Below, piece after piece: positions 1 to 7,489 of a DNA stretch of 49,298 bases (its first letter is position 1; each line of letters begins with the position of its first letter). The stretch is from Azospirillaceae bacterium (lineage in GTDB: Bacteria; Pseudomonadota; Alphaproteobacteria; Azospirillales; Azospirillaceae). Below the pieces are notes generated by a model that did not search any database, had not been told where the DNA came from, and saw nothing but the letters and a program-made list of their open reading frames with translations. The translations under genes and the position numbers were made by a program. Where the stretch lies: NCBI GenBank assembly GCA_028277115.1, contig JANQHG010000121.1, positions 1 to 49,298 of the forward strand, read 5' to 3'.

Positions 1-144
1 GCACGCGCCGCCGGGGCGTCGGCAGCAGCAGCCTGGCGGGCAACCGGCGCACGCGCCGCCGGGGCGTCGGCGCCAGCCGCCTGGCGGGCAACCGGCGCAC
101 GCGCCGCCGGTGCGTCAGCAACCGCCGCCTGGCGAGCAACCGGG
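1..144 (-). repeat. 48-bp in-frame tandem repeat, three copies
   Basis: Copies lie at 1-48, 49-96 and 97-144, with a diverged partial copy after 144. The unit is 48 bases, so each copy encodes 16 residues of the Ala-rich protein and copy number can change without breaking the frame. The array may extend beyond the left edge. Confidence 0.85.
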
Positions 145-983
145 GCCCGCGGTGCCTGGGGCACCGCCCGAGGATGATAGTCGCGGTACGGTTGCTGCTC
201 GGCGATCTCGAGGAAGACGCTGTCGCGGGGCGTCGCCGCTTCGGCCTCGACCGCCGCCTCGGCAGTGGCCGCCTGGCGCGCCACCGGCGCACGCGGTGCC
301 CGGGCCAGCGCCCGCGGGTGATAGTCGCGGTACGGCTGCTGCTCGGCGATCTCGAGGAAGACGCTGTCGCGAGCCGCACCGTTGGCAACCTCGACCGCTT
401 CGGCGGCCTCGGCAACCTCAACGGTCGCTGCCTGGCGGGGATGGTAATAGGCGTAGGGCTGGCCCTCCGCCATCTCGACATAGACGGTGTCGCGCGCGAC
501 CGGCGCCGCACGGGCCGCCGGCTCGGTCGCCGCGACCTCGCTCATCGCCGCGGCCTCGCTCATCGCCGCAGCCTCGCTCATCACCGCGGCCTCGGCGGTC
601 GCCGCCTCGGCAACCGTCGCCTGACGGACCAGAGCGGCCCCCGGCGCCGCGGCGCGCAACGCCCGGGCCTGGTGCATCGCCCGCGCCACCGACGGTGCCG
701 CCCGGCCGACCGCCGCACGCGCGGTGACCGGCGCCGCCCGGGTCGCAGCCCCCGTCGCGGCCGGCGCCGCCTGACGAACCGCCATCACCAACGGACCGGT
801 CAGCGCACCGCCGGTCAGGATGTCAACAACCGCGAGCGCCGTGACGGCGCCCGCTGAGACCGCGAGGACGGTGTAGAGGTCGGGACCCCCATCGATCGTC
901 CCCGTCGGCGCAAGACGCTCCGACTGTGCATGCGCATTCATCGGTAGCAAGGCGATCAACATCGCCGCCAATACTGTTCGCAT
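1..983 (-). CDS. Secreted alanine-rich repeat protein (partial, runs off left edge)
   Basis: The reverse frame from ATG at 983 stays open to the window edge, so the C-terminus is missing. A GGGAG ribosome binding site lies about 9 bases upstream. The first 22 residues form a signal peptide (MRTVLAAMLIALLPMNAHAQ). A hydrophobic stretch follows near residues 35-60, then an Ala-rich region with SEAAAM repeats. Next come three copies of a unit ending PY.(D/Y)YHPR: one diverged (DTVYVEMAEGQPYAYYHPR) and two nearly identical (DSVFLEIAEQQPYRDYHPR). The end visible here consists of 16-residue repeats (APVARQAA.ADAPAAR). The frame holds through every repeat, which argues that it is real. The family is not recognised; an exported, low-complexity envelope or surface protein is an inference. 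Confidence 0.75.
   Translation of the reverse strand, partial: MRTVLAAMLIALLPMNAHAQSERLAPTGTIDGGPDLYTVLAVSAGAVTALAVVDILTGGALTGPLVMAVRQAAPAATGAATRAAPVTARAAVGRAAPSVARAMHQARALRAAAPGAALVRQATVAEAATAEAAVMSEAAAMSEAAAMSEVAATEPAARAAPVARDTVYVEMAEGQPYAYYHPRQAATVEVAEAAEAVEVANGAARDSVFLEIAEQQPYRDYHPRALARAPRAPVARQAATAEAAVEAEAATPRDSVFLEIAEQQPYRDYHPRAVPQAPRAPVARQAAVADAPAARAPVARQAAGADAPAARAPVARQAAAADAPAAR
172..497 (-). repeat. Three dispersed in-frame repeats (PYRDYHPR module)
   Basis: Two nearly identical units of about 55 bases lie at roughly 172-226 and 317-371, with a diverged third at about 441-497. Each encodes a D(S/T)V(F/Y)(L/V)E(I/M)AE.QPY..YHPR module. Ala-rich linkers of variable length separate them. 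A further short array of 18-base units (SEAAAM) lies at about 540-592. Confidence 0.75.
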
Positions 984-2025
984 AAGCAGACTCCCTACAG
1001 CTTCCTTGGCGCCGTCCCGCCACCGCCGCGGGCCCGAACGGCCCGGTCTCCGACCGACGGTCGACGCCCGACAGGCATCGGTTGAGTCCCTTCCAACACG
1101 ACCACTGCCGGGGTACCCCGGTGCCCGGTCACCCGAACCACCGCCCCGATCCTTACCTGTGTTCCGAGACCTGTGTTCCGAGTTCCAAAGCCCGGGATAC
1201 CCGGGCCGTGGCGCGCACCGCCGACCGCCGCCCGGTCGCACCACGACATCACCCGATCCACCCGATCCACGACTGGTCCCGACCAAGTCACGCCGCCACC
1301 GGCCATCACTTTACAATCCAATAAAGCAATCACCGCCGGTGCCCAGGCCGCGACTGACCTCTTGAGACCTTGAATCACACCGGTACGGCATAACGGCCGA
1401 CCGGCAGCCATGAAAGCTCTCTTAGCTTTTCGCGCAGCACGGGTCAAGAAGAGCAAACGCTTGGGTGCGCAAGAAACCAATCGCAACGTCGGAACCAGGG
1501 CCGCCGCAGCAGAGCCGACCGACCCGCGCGACAGACGAAAGTGAAGAAGCCTAATCGATGTTCTCCGCCGCCGTGGACTGCGACTGCCGCTGTGTGATCG
1601 GGTGCGGCACGTTCAGTTGGCACCCGCCGCCCGTCGCCACGGTCGCGACATAATTCAACCTTGAAGGATCTCGACGGGCACCCGGTCGGCCCGGGTTCGA
1701 CAACGCCCGAGCGTCCCTGAACGATTGTGACGTCACCGCCCATCACGCCAGCCACACCCGCGACTTGCCCGGCCGATTGATCTTTGGTGACGGGAGTTGT
1801 CAGCTGTCGTGCGATGATGTCGGTCGCCAAATGCCGTCATGAAACGTCACCGCGACCTCTGCCGGAACGATATTCACGGTATCGAACCAAGGGATTGATC
1901 GCAAGCCCGAATACCCGAATGACCGAGGTCGATTGGCACGAGACCAATCGGCGCCGGATCGGGGTGACCGGCGCGCTCGGGCCGAGACCGGGCAACGTTA
2001 CGCCCGGCCCCGGTCCGAGCGAATG
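984..2025. other. About 1 kb with no convincing gene
   Basis: Open frames exist on both strands but none has the G/C-rich third positions, ribosome binding site and protein-like sequence of neighbouring genes. The reverse frames between 1551 and 1830 look like pieces of one former protein split over two frames. A 14-base unit (ACCTGTGTTCCGAG) is directly duplicated at 1155-1182, and CACCCGATC is duplicated near 1253-1270. Base composition is lower in G+C around 1310-1330 and 1840-1900. Decayed sequence is the simplest reading. Confidence 0.4.
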
Positions 2026-2346
2026 TCACGCGTTCTTCACCTGTGCGGTCGCGACATCCAACAGTCGTTCTATTTCCTTTTCGATGCGATGATTGCTGAG
2101 ATCGATTCCCTTCTCATCGAAATCGCGCCGCAGTCGCCGGACCATGTCCTGGTGACCGGGCTCCTCGAGATCGACCTGGACCAACTCGGCGGCATAGGCC
2201 TCGGCGTCGCTGTCGGACAGTTCCAACAACTCGGCCGCCCACAGTCCGGTCAGCTTGGCCCGTCGGCTCAAGATGCGGAACAACAGGTCCTGGTCATGCT
2301 CGAACTTTTTTTCGAACGCCTTTTGGCGATCTTCAAAGGTGCTCAT
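2026..2346 (-). CDS. F1Fo-ATPase inhibitor subunit zeta (DUF1476)
   Basis: The 106-residue product has the length and pattern of the alphaproteobacterial zeta subunit: N-terminal STFEDRQKAFEKKF, then RAKLTGLWAAELLELS, the acidic DLEEPGHQDMVRRLRRDFD stretch and a helical C-terminus. In Paracoccus denitrificans this small soluble protein inhibits ATP hydrolysis by F1 with its N-terminal segment, limiting reverse action of ATP synthase. The gene stands alone here, far from atp genes, which is usual for the family. The upstream spacer holds a perfect palindrome and a tandem repeat (separate entries). Confidence 0.9.
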   Translation of the reverse strand: MSTFEDRQKAFEKKFEHDQDLLFRILSRRAKLTGLWAAELLELSDSDAEAYAAELVQVDLEEPGHQDMVRRLRRDFDEKGIDLSNHRIEKEIERLLDVATAQVKNA

Positions 2347-2415
2347 CTCCCGCCGTCCCCCTTGATGTTCGGTCGCCCCGCCAAAAAACTGCGGTCTCGC
2401 GCCAGCTCATTATTG

Positions 2416-2431
2416 CATCAGTCAACTGATG
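2416..2431. promoter_or_regulatory. Perfect 7-bp palindrome upstream of the zeta gene
   Basis: CATCAGT-CA-ACTGATG is a perfect inverted repeat with a 2-base centre, followed at 2436 by another CATCAG half. It sits 70 bases upstream of the zeta start and about 155 bases before the divergent NRDE gene, where an operator would be plausible. The function is inferred from symmetry alone. Confidence 0.3.
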
Positions 2432-2440
2432 ATCGCATCA

Positions 2441-2475
2441 GTACGTGCCCCGACCATGGTACGTGCCCCGACCAT
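2441..2475. repeat. 18-bp tandem duplication
   Basis: GTACGTGCCCCGACCATG at 2441-2458 is followed directly by the same 17 bases (2459-2475). It lies in the spacer between the divergent zeta and NRDE/TANGO2 genes. No coding role is apparent. Confidence 0.8.
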
Positions 2476-2586
2476 CAGCCGGTCGCGCGACCGGCCGATC
2501 GACGACGCTCGGCGTCGGCGCGACCGCCCGATATGGTCAGCCTTATATAGAGGTGGTGCGGTGGCACGTCATCGGTGGTGGGAGCC

Positions 2587-3408
2587 ATGTGTTCCGTTCT
2601 CTGTCTGTGGCGCCCGGGCGAAGCCTGGCCGGTGTGCCTCGGCGCCAATCGCGACGAACTGGCGACGCGTCCGTGGGCGCCGCCGGCGCGGCACTGGCCC
2701 GACCGGCCCGAGGTGGTGGCCGGCCGGGACTTGGCGGCCGACGGCAGTTGGCTCGGGATCAACGACCATGGCGTGGTCGCCGCCGTATTGAACCGCCACG
2801 GCACCCTGGGCCCCGCGGCAGGCCGACGGTCGCGCGGCGAACTCGTGCTCGAGGCGCTCGACCACGCCGATGCCGCGGCGGCGGCCGAGGCGCTCGCCGA
2901 CCTCGATCCCGCCGCCTACCGACCGTTCAACCTGGTGGTCGCCGACGACCGCGACGCGCTGTGGCTCGCGCACCGGGACGCCGTCGGCCGCACCCCGGTC
3001 GCGGTCGAACCACTGCCGGTCGGACTCAGCATGATCACGGCGTTCGAGCGAAACGATCCCGCCGATCCGCGCATTCGCCGCTTCCTGCCGCGGTTTGCCG
3101 ACGCACCGGCACCCGACCCGGCGCACGGGCCGGCCGGCTGGGACGCTTGGTGCCGGCTGTTGGGCGACACCAGCCATGAGCCGGGTACCGGCGCCCAGAG
3201 CGCCATGTGCTTTGCCCTGCCGAGCGGATTCGGCACGGGGTCGAGCGCGCTGATCGGGCTGCGCACCGGCGGCGCCGCGGTGCCCGGGGTTTTTCTGTTT
3301 GCGGCCGGGCCGCCCGACCAGACGCCGTTCGAGGCGATCGACCTTGGGGGAACCGCTGCCGTCAGGCGGGGGGAGCGTCACGTCGGATCGCACACAGTGA
3401 GGGAGTAG
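2587..3408 (+). CDS. NRDE/TANGO2 family protein
   Basis: A 273-residue protein starting MCSVLCLW. The start was set at 2587 because the family begins with Met-Cys, so that Cys2 can be the exposed N-terminal residue, and a GGTGGGAG ribosome binding site precedes it. The family signature NRDE is seen as GANRDELATRPW (near residues 22-33), followed by GRDLAADGSWLGIN and a later FNLVVADD strand. TANGO2-like proteins adopt an Ntn-hydrolase-type fold and have been linked to lipid, acyl-CoA and heme handling; the bacterial role is not settled. It is monocistronic, and a short copy of the GC-rich intergenic element follows it. Confidence 0.85.
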   Translation: MCSVLCLWRPGEAWPVCLGANRDELATRPWAPPARHWPDRPEVVAGRDLAADGSWLGINDHGVVAAVLNRHGTLGPAAGRRSRGELVLEALDHADAAAAAEALADLDPAAYRPFNLVVADDRDALWLAHRDAVGRTPVAVEPLPVGLSMITAFERNDPADPRIRRFLPRFADAPAPDPAHGPAGWDAWCRLLGDTSHEPGTGAQSAMCFALPSGFGTGSSALIGLRTGGAAVPGVFLFAAGPPDQTPFEAIDLGGTAAVRRGERHVGSHTVRE

Positions 3409-3751
3409 TGCCAAATCCGATTGTTTGGTTCCAGTTATCCACGCCCGAGGAAGCTGTTCACCGATCCTGTCGGAGCGCGGGCCTGAGACAGAGCGCTTCC
3501 GATCGACCAAGGTGCGGCCCGCGCCTCGACCGACCGGTGTGCGCCAACCAAACGGAACGGTTCAGCCGGATTTCTTATAACGGCGGCTCCGGGAGGTTTG
3601 GGGGCCGGCGCCCCTCCTTCGACAGCCGTCAGGCCGAAATCCGGCGTTTCAACCAGGACGGGCCACGACTCGGTGGCGCGGGCCTATCCCGCTCAGCCCG
3701 CCTCGGCTATGGTGGCGCCCCGTCCTTTCGCGAATCCGAGAGCCCGTCTCG
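3409..3751. other. Intergenic spacer, 343 bp
   Basis: No gene is evident. The forward frame that crosses it has low-complexity, non-protein-like sequence. Its only recognisable content is the short palindromic element copy at 3592-3650 and the leader of the downstream membrane protein gene. Confidence 0.5.
3592..3650 (+). repeat. GC-rich palindromic intergenic element, short copy (E)
   Basis: The element has both ends of the family but lacks the core. The left end reads GGTTTGGGGGCCGGCGCCCC and the right end ACAGCCGTCAGGCCG, joined directly. The larger copies at 12343, 20412 and 34795 carry the same ends around a long core of paired G-runs and C-runs. Confidence 0.55.
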
Positions 3752-5347
3752 ATGAGCCAGCCTTCCCCCGATCCGGCCCCGGCCCCCGGGACCGTGCGCC
3801 AACTCGTCCTCACGCTCGCCGGGCTCGCAGCCGCGGCCGCGCTCGCGGTGCTCGGCGTCGCCGCGGCGCGCCTGCTTGCACCCACGATCGGCCTCACCGC
3901 GCCGACCGAAGCCGGGGTGGTCGGCGTGCTGACGGCCAGCCTCGCGCTCGGCTGCCTGTTCGGCGGCGCCGGCGCCCGGTCTGGCGGGCGGGCGCGCCAC
4001 GCGATCGCCGGTCTGGCACTCCTGGCCGCCGGGGCGACCGCGATCGCCGGCCTGGTCCTGATCCGCTGGGTGCCGGCCGACCTCACCGCCCTGGGCCTGC
4101 CGCCGTTGATGGTCCCGGCGCTCGCCGCGGCCGCGGTGGTTGCGGCGCCGGCGCTCCTGACCGGGATCGCGGTCGCGCCGTTCGGCGCGCTGTTGGGCGC
4201 CGCGGCCGCCGGCCGGCTCGGCGCGCTCGCCGCGGTCGGCGCGCTGACCGGCCTGGTCGCGATCGACTATTGGCTGATCCCCACGCTCGGTACCGCCGAG
4301 GCGGTCCGGGTCGCCGCCGGAACGCTTGCCGGGGCCGGCGTGCTGGTCCTGACCGGGGCCGGCGCCTTCACCTTCTGGCTGGTCGTGATCGGCGGGGCCG
4401 CCGCGGCGGCGGCGGTCACGATGGCCGCACCCCCGACCGATGCCGCCACCCGCCCGTGTACGGTCGACGGCCGGCGCGGCTGCCTGGTGGTCACCGAGAC
4501 CGCCGCCGCGACCGGACGACCAACCCGCGCGCTGTTCATCAATGGCCATCTGATCGGGATCGGCGACCGCGACGCCCCCGACCGCCTGCATCAGGCCGAG
4601 CTCGCAATGATCGACCGCCTGGTCAGCCGGCGCCTCGGCACCCCCGACCGACCCCCGGCCGCCTTGACCGCGATCCTGATCGGTGGCGGCGCGTTCGCGC
4701 TGCCGCGCGCCTGGGCCGCCACGATCCCGCTGACCGCGCTGAGCGTGATCGAACCCGACCCGGCGATCACCCGGATCGCCCGCGACGCCCTGTGGCTGAC
4801 CGGCGCCGACGGTCTTGCGATCCACCACCGCGACCCGCGCCGGACGCTCGCCGCGCGCGAGGGCGCGCCGCCGGTCGACCTGGTGGTCGCCCACCCGGCG
4901 CGGCTCGCCGGCGGTGCGCCGCCGCCCCAACTCCTGACGCTCGAGTTCGCGCGCCTGGTCGAGCGCCAACTGGATGCCGAACGCGGGGTCTACGCTCTGA
5001 CGCTGCCCGACCGGGTGCACACGCCGCTCCTGGTGCTGGCGACCGTGCGCACGTTGCGCCGGCTGTTCCGGGTGGTCGAGGTCTGGGTCGATTCGGCGGC
5101 GCTGTTTTCCGCGTCCGAGATGACCTTCGTCGTGGTCGCCGCCGGCCGCCCGACCCCGACCGACCGGCTGGTCGCCCCGCCCGCCGCCGACGGCGCGCCC
5201 GAGCGTCTGTGGAAACGCTGGCCGGATGCCACCGTGCTCGCCGACATCCGGCGGACCCGGGTGCCGCTGTTGACCGACAACCGGGCCCCGGTCACCGCGC
5301 TGCAGGCCGGCGTCTGGACGTGGCTCGCTGCCGGTGCAGATCGTTAA
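3752..5347 (+). CDS. Membrane-fused spermidine-synthase-like protein
   Basis: A 531-residue protein. Residues 15-225 form about seven very Ala/Leu/Gly-rich membrane segments. Residues 240-525 form a spermidine-synthase-like Rossmann domain: LFINGHLIGIGD and HQAELAMIDRL, the glycine loop LIGGGAFALPRAW, the acidic strand end VIEPDPAITRIARD, and the family ending LLTDNRAPV. In bona fide aminopropyltransferases an Asp follows the next strand; here the matching segment is DLVVAHPARLAGG, with His where the acidic residue usually sits. It resembles the fused MFS/spermidine synthase proteins of unknown substrate. True spermidine synthesis is doubtful. It converges on the 5429 gene across an element copy. 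Confidence 0.8.
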   Translation: MSQPSPDPAPAPGTVRQLVLTLAGLAAAAALAVLGVAAARLLAPTIGLTAPTEAGVVGVLTASLALGCLFGGAGARSGGRARHAIAGLALLAAGATAIAGLVLIRWVPADLTALGLPPLMVPALAAAAVVAAPALLTGIAVAPFGALLGAAAAGRLGALAAVGALTGLVAIDYWLIPTLGTAEAVRVAAGTLAGAGVLVLTGAGAFTFWLVVIGGAAAAAAVTMAAPPTDAATRPCTVDGRRGCLVVTETAAATGRPTRALFINGHLIGIGDRDAPDRLHQAELAMIDRLVSRRLGTPDRPPAALTAILIGGGAFALPRAWAATIPLTALSVIEPDPAITRIARDALWLTGADGLAIHHRDPRRTLAAREGAPPVDLVVAHPARLAGGAPPPQLLTLEFARLVERQLDAERGVYALTLPDRVHTPLLVLATVRTLRRLFRVVEVWVDSAALFSASEMTFVVVAAGRPTPTDRLVAPPAADGAPERLWKRWPDATVLADIRRTRVPLLTDNRAPVTALQAGVWTWLAAGADR

Positions 5348-5349
5348 CC

Positions 5350-5427
5350 GGTTTCGGGGGCTGGCCCCCCAAGGTCAGGGAGCACCCCCTCCCCCCGCAC
5401 GGACGTCAGGCCGAACCCGGTGCGCCG
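5350..5427 (+). repeat. GC-rich palindromic intergenic element, short copy (D)
   Basis: It begins GGTTTCGGGGGCTGGCCCCC and ends ACGGACGTCAGGCCGAACCCGG, the left and right ends of the element family, with a shortened middle (AGCACCCCCTCCCCCC). It fills the gap between two convergent genes, where it could also serve as a two-way transcription stop. Confidence 0.6.
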
Positions 5428-5428
5428 G

Positions 5429-6052
5429 TCAATTCGACGCATGCGACTCGGCCGCAGCCGGAGCCGGCACCGCCGAGACCGGCACCGGCACCGGAACGAA
5501 GCCAAGCCGCACCACCGGGGTCGCGTCCACCGCGACCACTTCACCACCGGTCAGGGCAAGCCCGTCGTTGAGACCGTCGGCCGCGCTCGCCGCGGCCAGC
5601 CGACGCACGATCTCTTCCTGCAACGGCGCCAACCGGTCGCCGACCCGGTCGAGCCGGTCCGCAAGCGCGTCGCGTTCACCCTCGGTCGGCCGGCGGTCGA
5701 ACGAGAGCCTCAAGATCACCTCGGGCACCGGTCCAAGGCCGAGGATCACCTCTTCGACCGAAAAACCGGTCGCGGCGATCAAGGTCCGGAACGCGGTGCT
5801 GTCCTGTTGCATCGCGGCATGAAACGCGCGCAACTCGGGCGCGACCATGTCGGGAGACCCAAGCAGGATATCGATCGCCCATTCGCGGGCGACCGCAAAC
5901 GGATAACGGATGCGGTCAAGGAAGCCGATCTGATCCTCGGCAGCGTCGAGCGATTGGGCGACGGCCGACACAGGGGTCGCGGCGCCGATGGCGCAGACAA
6001 GAGCCGCAGCGACCGCCCGACGCCGGCGCGGGGTCCCGATCGTCCTCATCAT
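5429..6052 (-). CDS. Exported protein of unknown function
   Basis: A 207-residue product. The start at 6052 (Met-Met) has AGGAAGG 5-6 bases upstream and gives a classic signal peptide: RRRR then AVAAALVCAIGAATPVSAVAQS. The mature part is helical and acidic, with LDAAEDQIGFLDRIRYPFAV, AWAIDILLGSPDMVAPELRAF-like segments and a region rich in leucine, Asp and Arg that may coil (residues 130-165). The C-terminus is hydrophobic and Pro/Val-rich (VRLGFVPVPVPVSAVPAPAA). The family is not recognised. It converges on the spermidine-synthase-like gene and is transcribed in the same direction as the upstream nudix gene, 114 bases away. A periplasmic role is inferred from the signal only. Confidence 0.7.
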   Translation of the reverse strand: MMRTIGTPRRRRAVAAALVCAIGAATPVSAVAQSLDAAEDQIGFLDRIRYPFAVAREWAIDILLGSPDMVAPELRAFHAAMQQDSTAFRTLIAATGFSVEEVILGLGPVPEVILRLSFDRRPTEGERDALADRLDRVGDRLAPLQEEIVRRLAAASAADGLNDGLALTGGEVVAVDATPVVRLGFVPVPVPVSAVPAPAAAESHASN

Positions 6053-6166
6053 GGCAGCCTTCCTGTCCTGCACGAGACGACGGTCGGCGACCGGTCCTGC
6101 CGGATCACCGACCCTAACCTCCATATCGGAACGGTGCCGGCGTCGCGCCAGAACGGAAACCGATAG

Positions 6167-6766
6167 TTAATGTGCGTGTAAAACGTCGCGGAGATTGACC
6201 AACATGCCCGCGGTCGCGCCCCAGATCAGCCGCTCGCGATACGGAAAGGCATAAAACTGGCGCGGGGCCCCAAGCAGCGTGCGGGTGTGGCGCTGCGGGT
6301 TGGTCGGGTCGAGGATCACCGCCAGCGGCACCTCGAACACGTCATCGACCTCGGCCGGGTCGGGGGTGAGCGCGAACGGCGGCGAGACCAGCCCGACCAC
6401 CGGCGTGACCCGAAAGCCCGTGCGGGTGACGTAGGTGTCGAGCCGGCCGAGCAGATCGATCCGGTCGCGGGCGAGCCCGATCTCTTCTTCGGTCTCGCGC
6501 AACGCGCACGACTCGGCATCGGGGTCGTCGCACTCGAACCGGCCGCCGGGGAAGCTGTTCTGGCCGGCATGGGCCGCGAGATGGGCGGCGCGCCGGGTGA
6601 AGATCACCGTCATGCCGTCGGCGCGATCGACCAGCGGGATCAACACCGCCGCCTCGCGCAGGCTGGCCGGGGCGCCGATGTCCGGGTTCAGGTCGTGATC
6701 GCCGCGCAGGCGCATCGGGCGGCTGCCGCGCCGCGGGATACGCCGGCGAAGGTCTTCCCCGCTCAA
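6167..6766 (-). CDS. CoA pyrophosphatase, Nudix family (NudL/YeaB-like)
   Basis: The Nudix box is complete: GGRFECDDPDAESCALRETE followed by EEIGL. Ahead of it, AAHLAAHAGQNSFPGG is the signature of the CoA-pyrophosphatase subgroup, which splits CoA into 3',5'-ADP and phosphopantetheine. TPVVGLVSPPFALTPDPAEV and RLIWGATAGMLVNL complete the family pattern. The chosen start is TTG at 6766, giving MSGEDLRRRI. It overlaps the TGA of the DUF1285 gene by four bases, suggesting coupled translation. An ATG at 6811 in the same frame is the alternative. DUF1285 followed by this Nudix protein is a common alphaproteobacterial pair. Confidence 0.85.
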   Translation of the reverse strand: MSGEDLRRRIPRRGSRPMRLRGDHDLNPDIGAPASLREAAVLIPLVDRADGMTVIFTRRAAHLAAHAGQNSFPGGRFECDDPDAESCALRETEEEIGLARDRIDLLGRLDTYVTRTGFRVTPVVGLVSPPFALTPDPAEVDDVFEVPLAVILDPTNPQRHTRTLLGAPRQFYAFPYRERLIWGATAGMLVNLRDVLHAH

Positions 6767-7341
6767 TCTCCAGGCAGCACGCCCAGCGTGAAGAAGGTCT
6801 GCCTGCTCCATAGCCCGATATGAACCTCCCCGGTGAGAGTGCGCTGCACACAATACTCGGTCAGTCGATGAAAGACCGACCGAACGATCCGTGCCTCGAG
6901 CCCATGTTCGACCTTAATGTAGGGACGTGGTCCGCCGGTCACAGGGGTCTCGACGACCCGGATCGGATGGTGCGGCCCGGCGACGATCCAACGGTCCTGA
7001 TCGGTGCGGAACCAGTGTTCGGTGGTGGTCGGATCGGCGCCGTCGCGCGCTTCGTGTTCGACCGCCAGGAAGGGCGCGTCATCGACCGTAATGAGGCCGC
7101 GCTCGGTCGGGGTGACCAACCAATAAGACCCGTCGTCGCCGCGGCGAAGCGCCGCCGCGAACAGCCGGACCAGACGGGGGTTGCGGATCACCGAGCCGCG
7201 ATAATGCCAGCGACCGTCGCGGTCGATCCGGATCGGATAGGCCTCGGTCCGCGCCGGCACCGGTGTTCGCCCCGGCACCGGCCGGTCGGCGGCAGTCACG
7301 CCCTTGCCTTCTGTCGCCGGGCTCACGACCTTGTGCTCCAT
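6763..7341 (-). CDS. DUF1285 family protein
   Basis: A 192-residue protein read from ATG at 7341 (MEHKVV). The frame is open further upstream, but that part is not protein-like and would run into the divergent MoxR gene. Recognisable DUF1285 features are YPIRIDRDGRWHYRGSVIRN, LVRLFAAALRRGDDGSYWLV, TPTERGLITVDDAPFLAVE and PYIKVEHGLEARIVRSVFHR. The function is unknown; the family is conserved beside MoxR and Nudix genes in alphaproteobacteria, which matches the layout here (divergent MoxR, coupled Nudix). Confidence 0.85.
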   Translation of the reverse strand: MEHKVVSPATEGKGVTAADRPVPGRTPVPARTEAYPIRIDRDGRWHYRGSVIRNPRLVRLFAAALRRGDDGSYWLVTPTERGLITVDDAPFLAVEHEARDGADPTTTEHWFRTDQDRWIVAGPHHPIRVVETPVTGGPRPYIKVEHGLEARIVRSVFHRLTEYCVQRTLTGEVHIGLWSRQTFFTLGVLPGD

Positions 7342-7489
7342 TCGCCGGGCGTGCGGCTCGCCAAACCTCGCGGATCGGACGGCGGCCGCGGCGCGGGAGG
7401 CGGGGCGGTGACGCGCGTCAAACCCGATGTAAACAAATGATAAATCAACAAAGAACCCGTTGCAAGGCGGCGTGGAACGGAGCAGACGG

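Noticed and set aside
995-1486. Reverse-strand ORF of 163 residues behind the Ala-rich protein gene
   Set aside because: Sequence has Gly/Arg low complexity, no ribosome binding site and overlaps the upstream region of the signal-peptide gene; no family resemblance.
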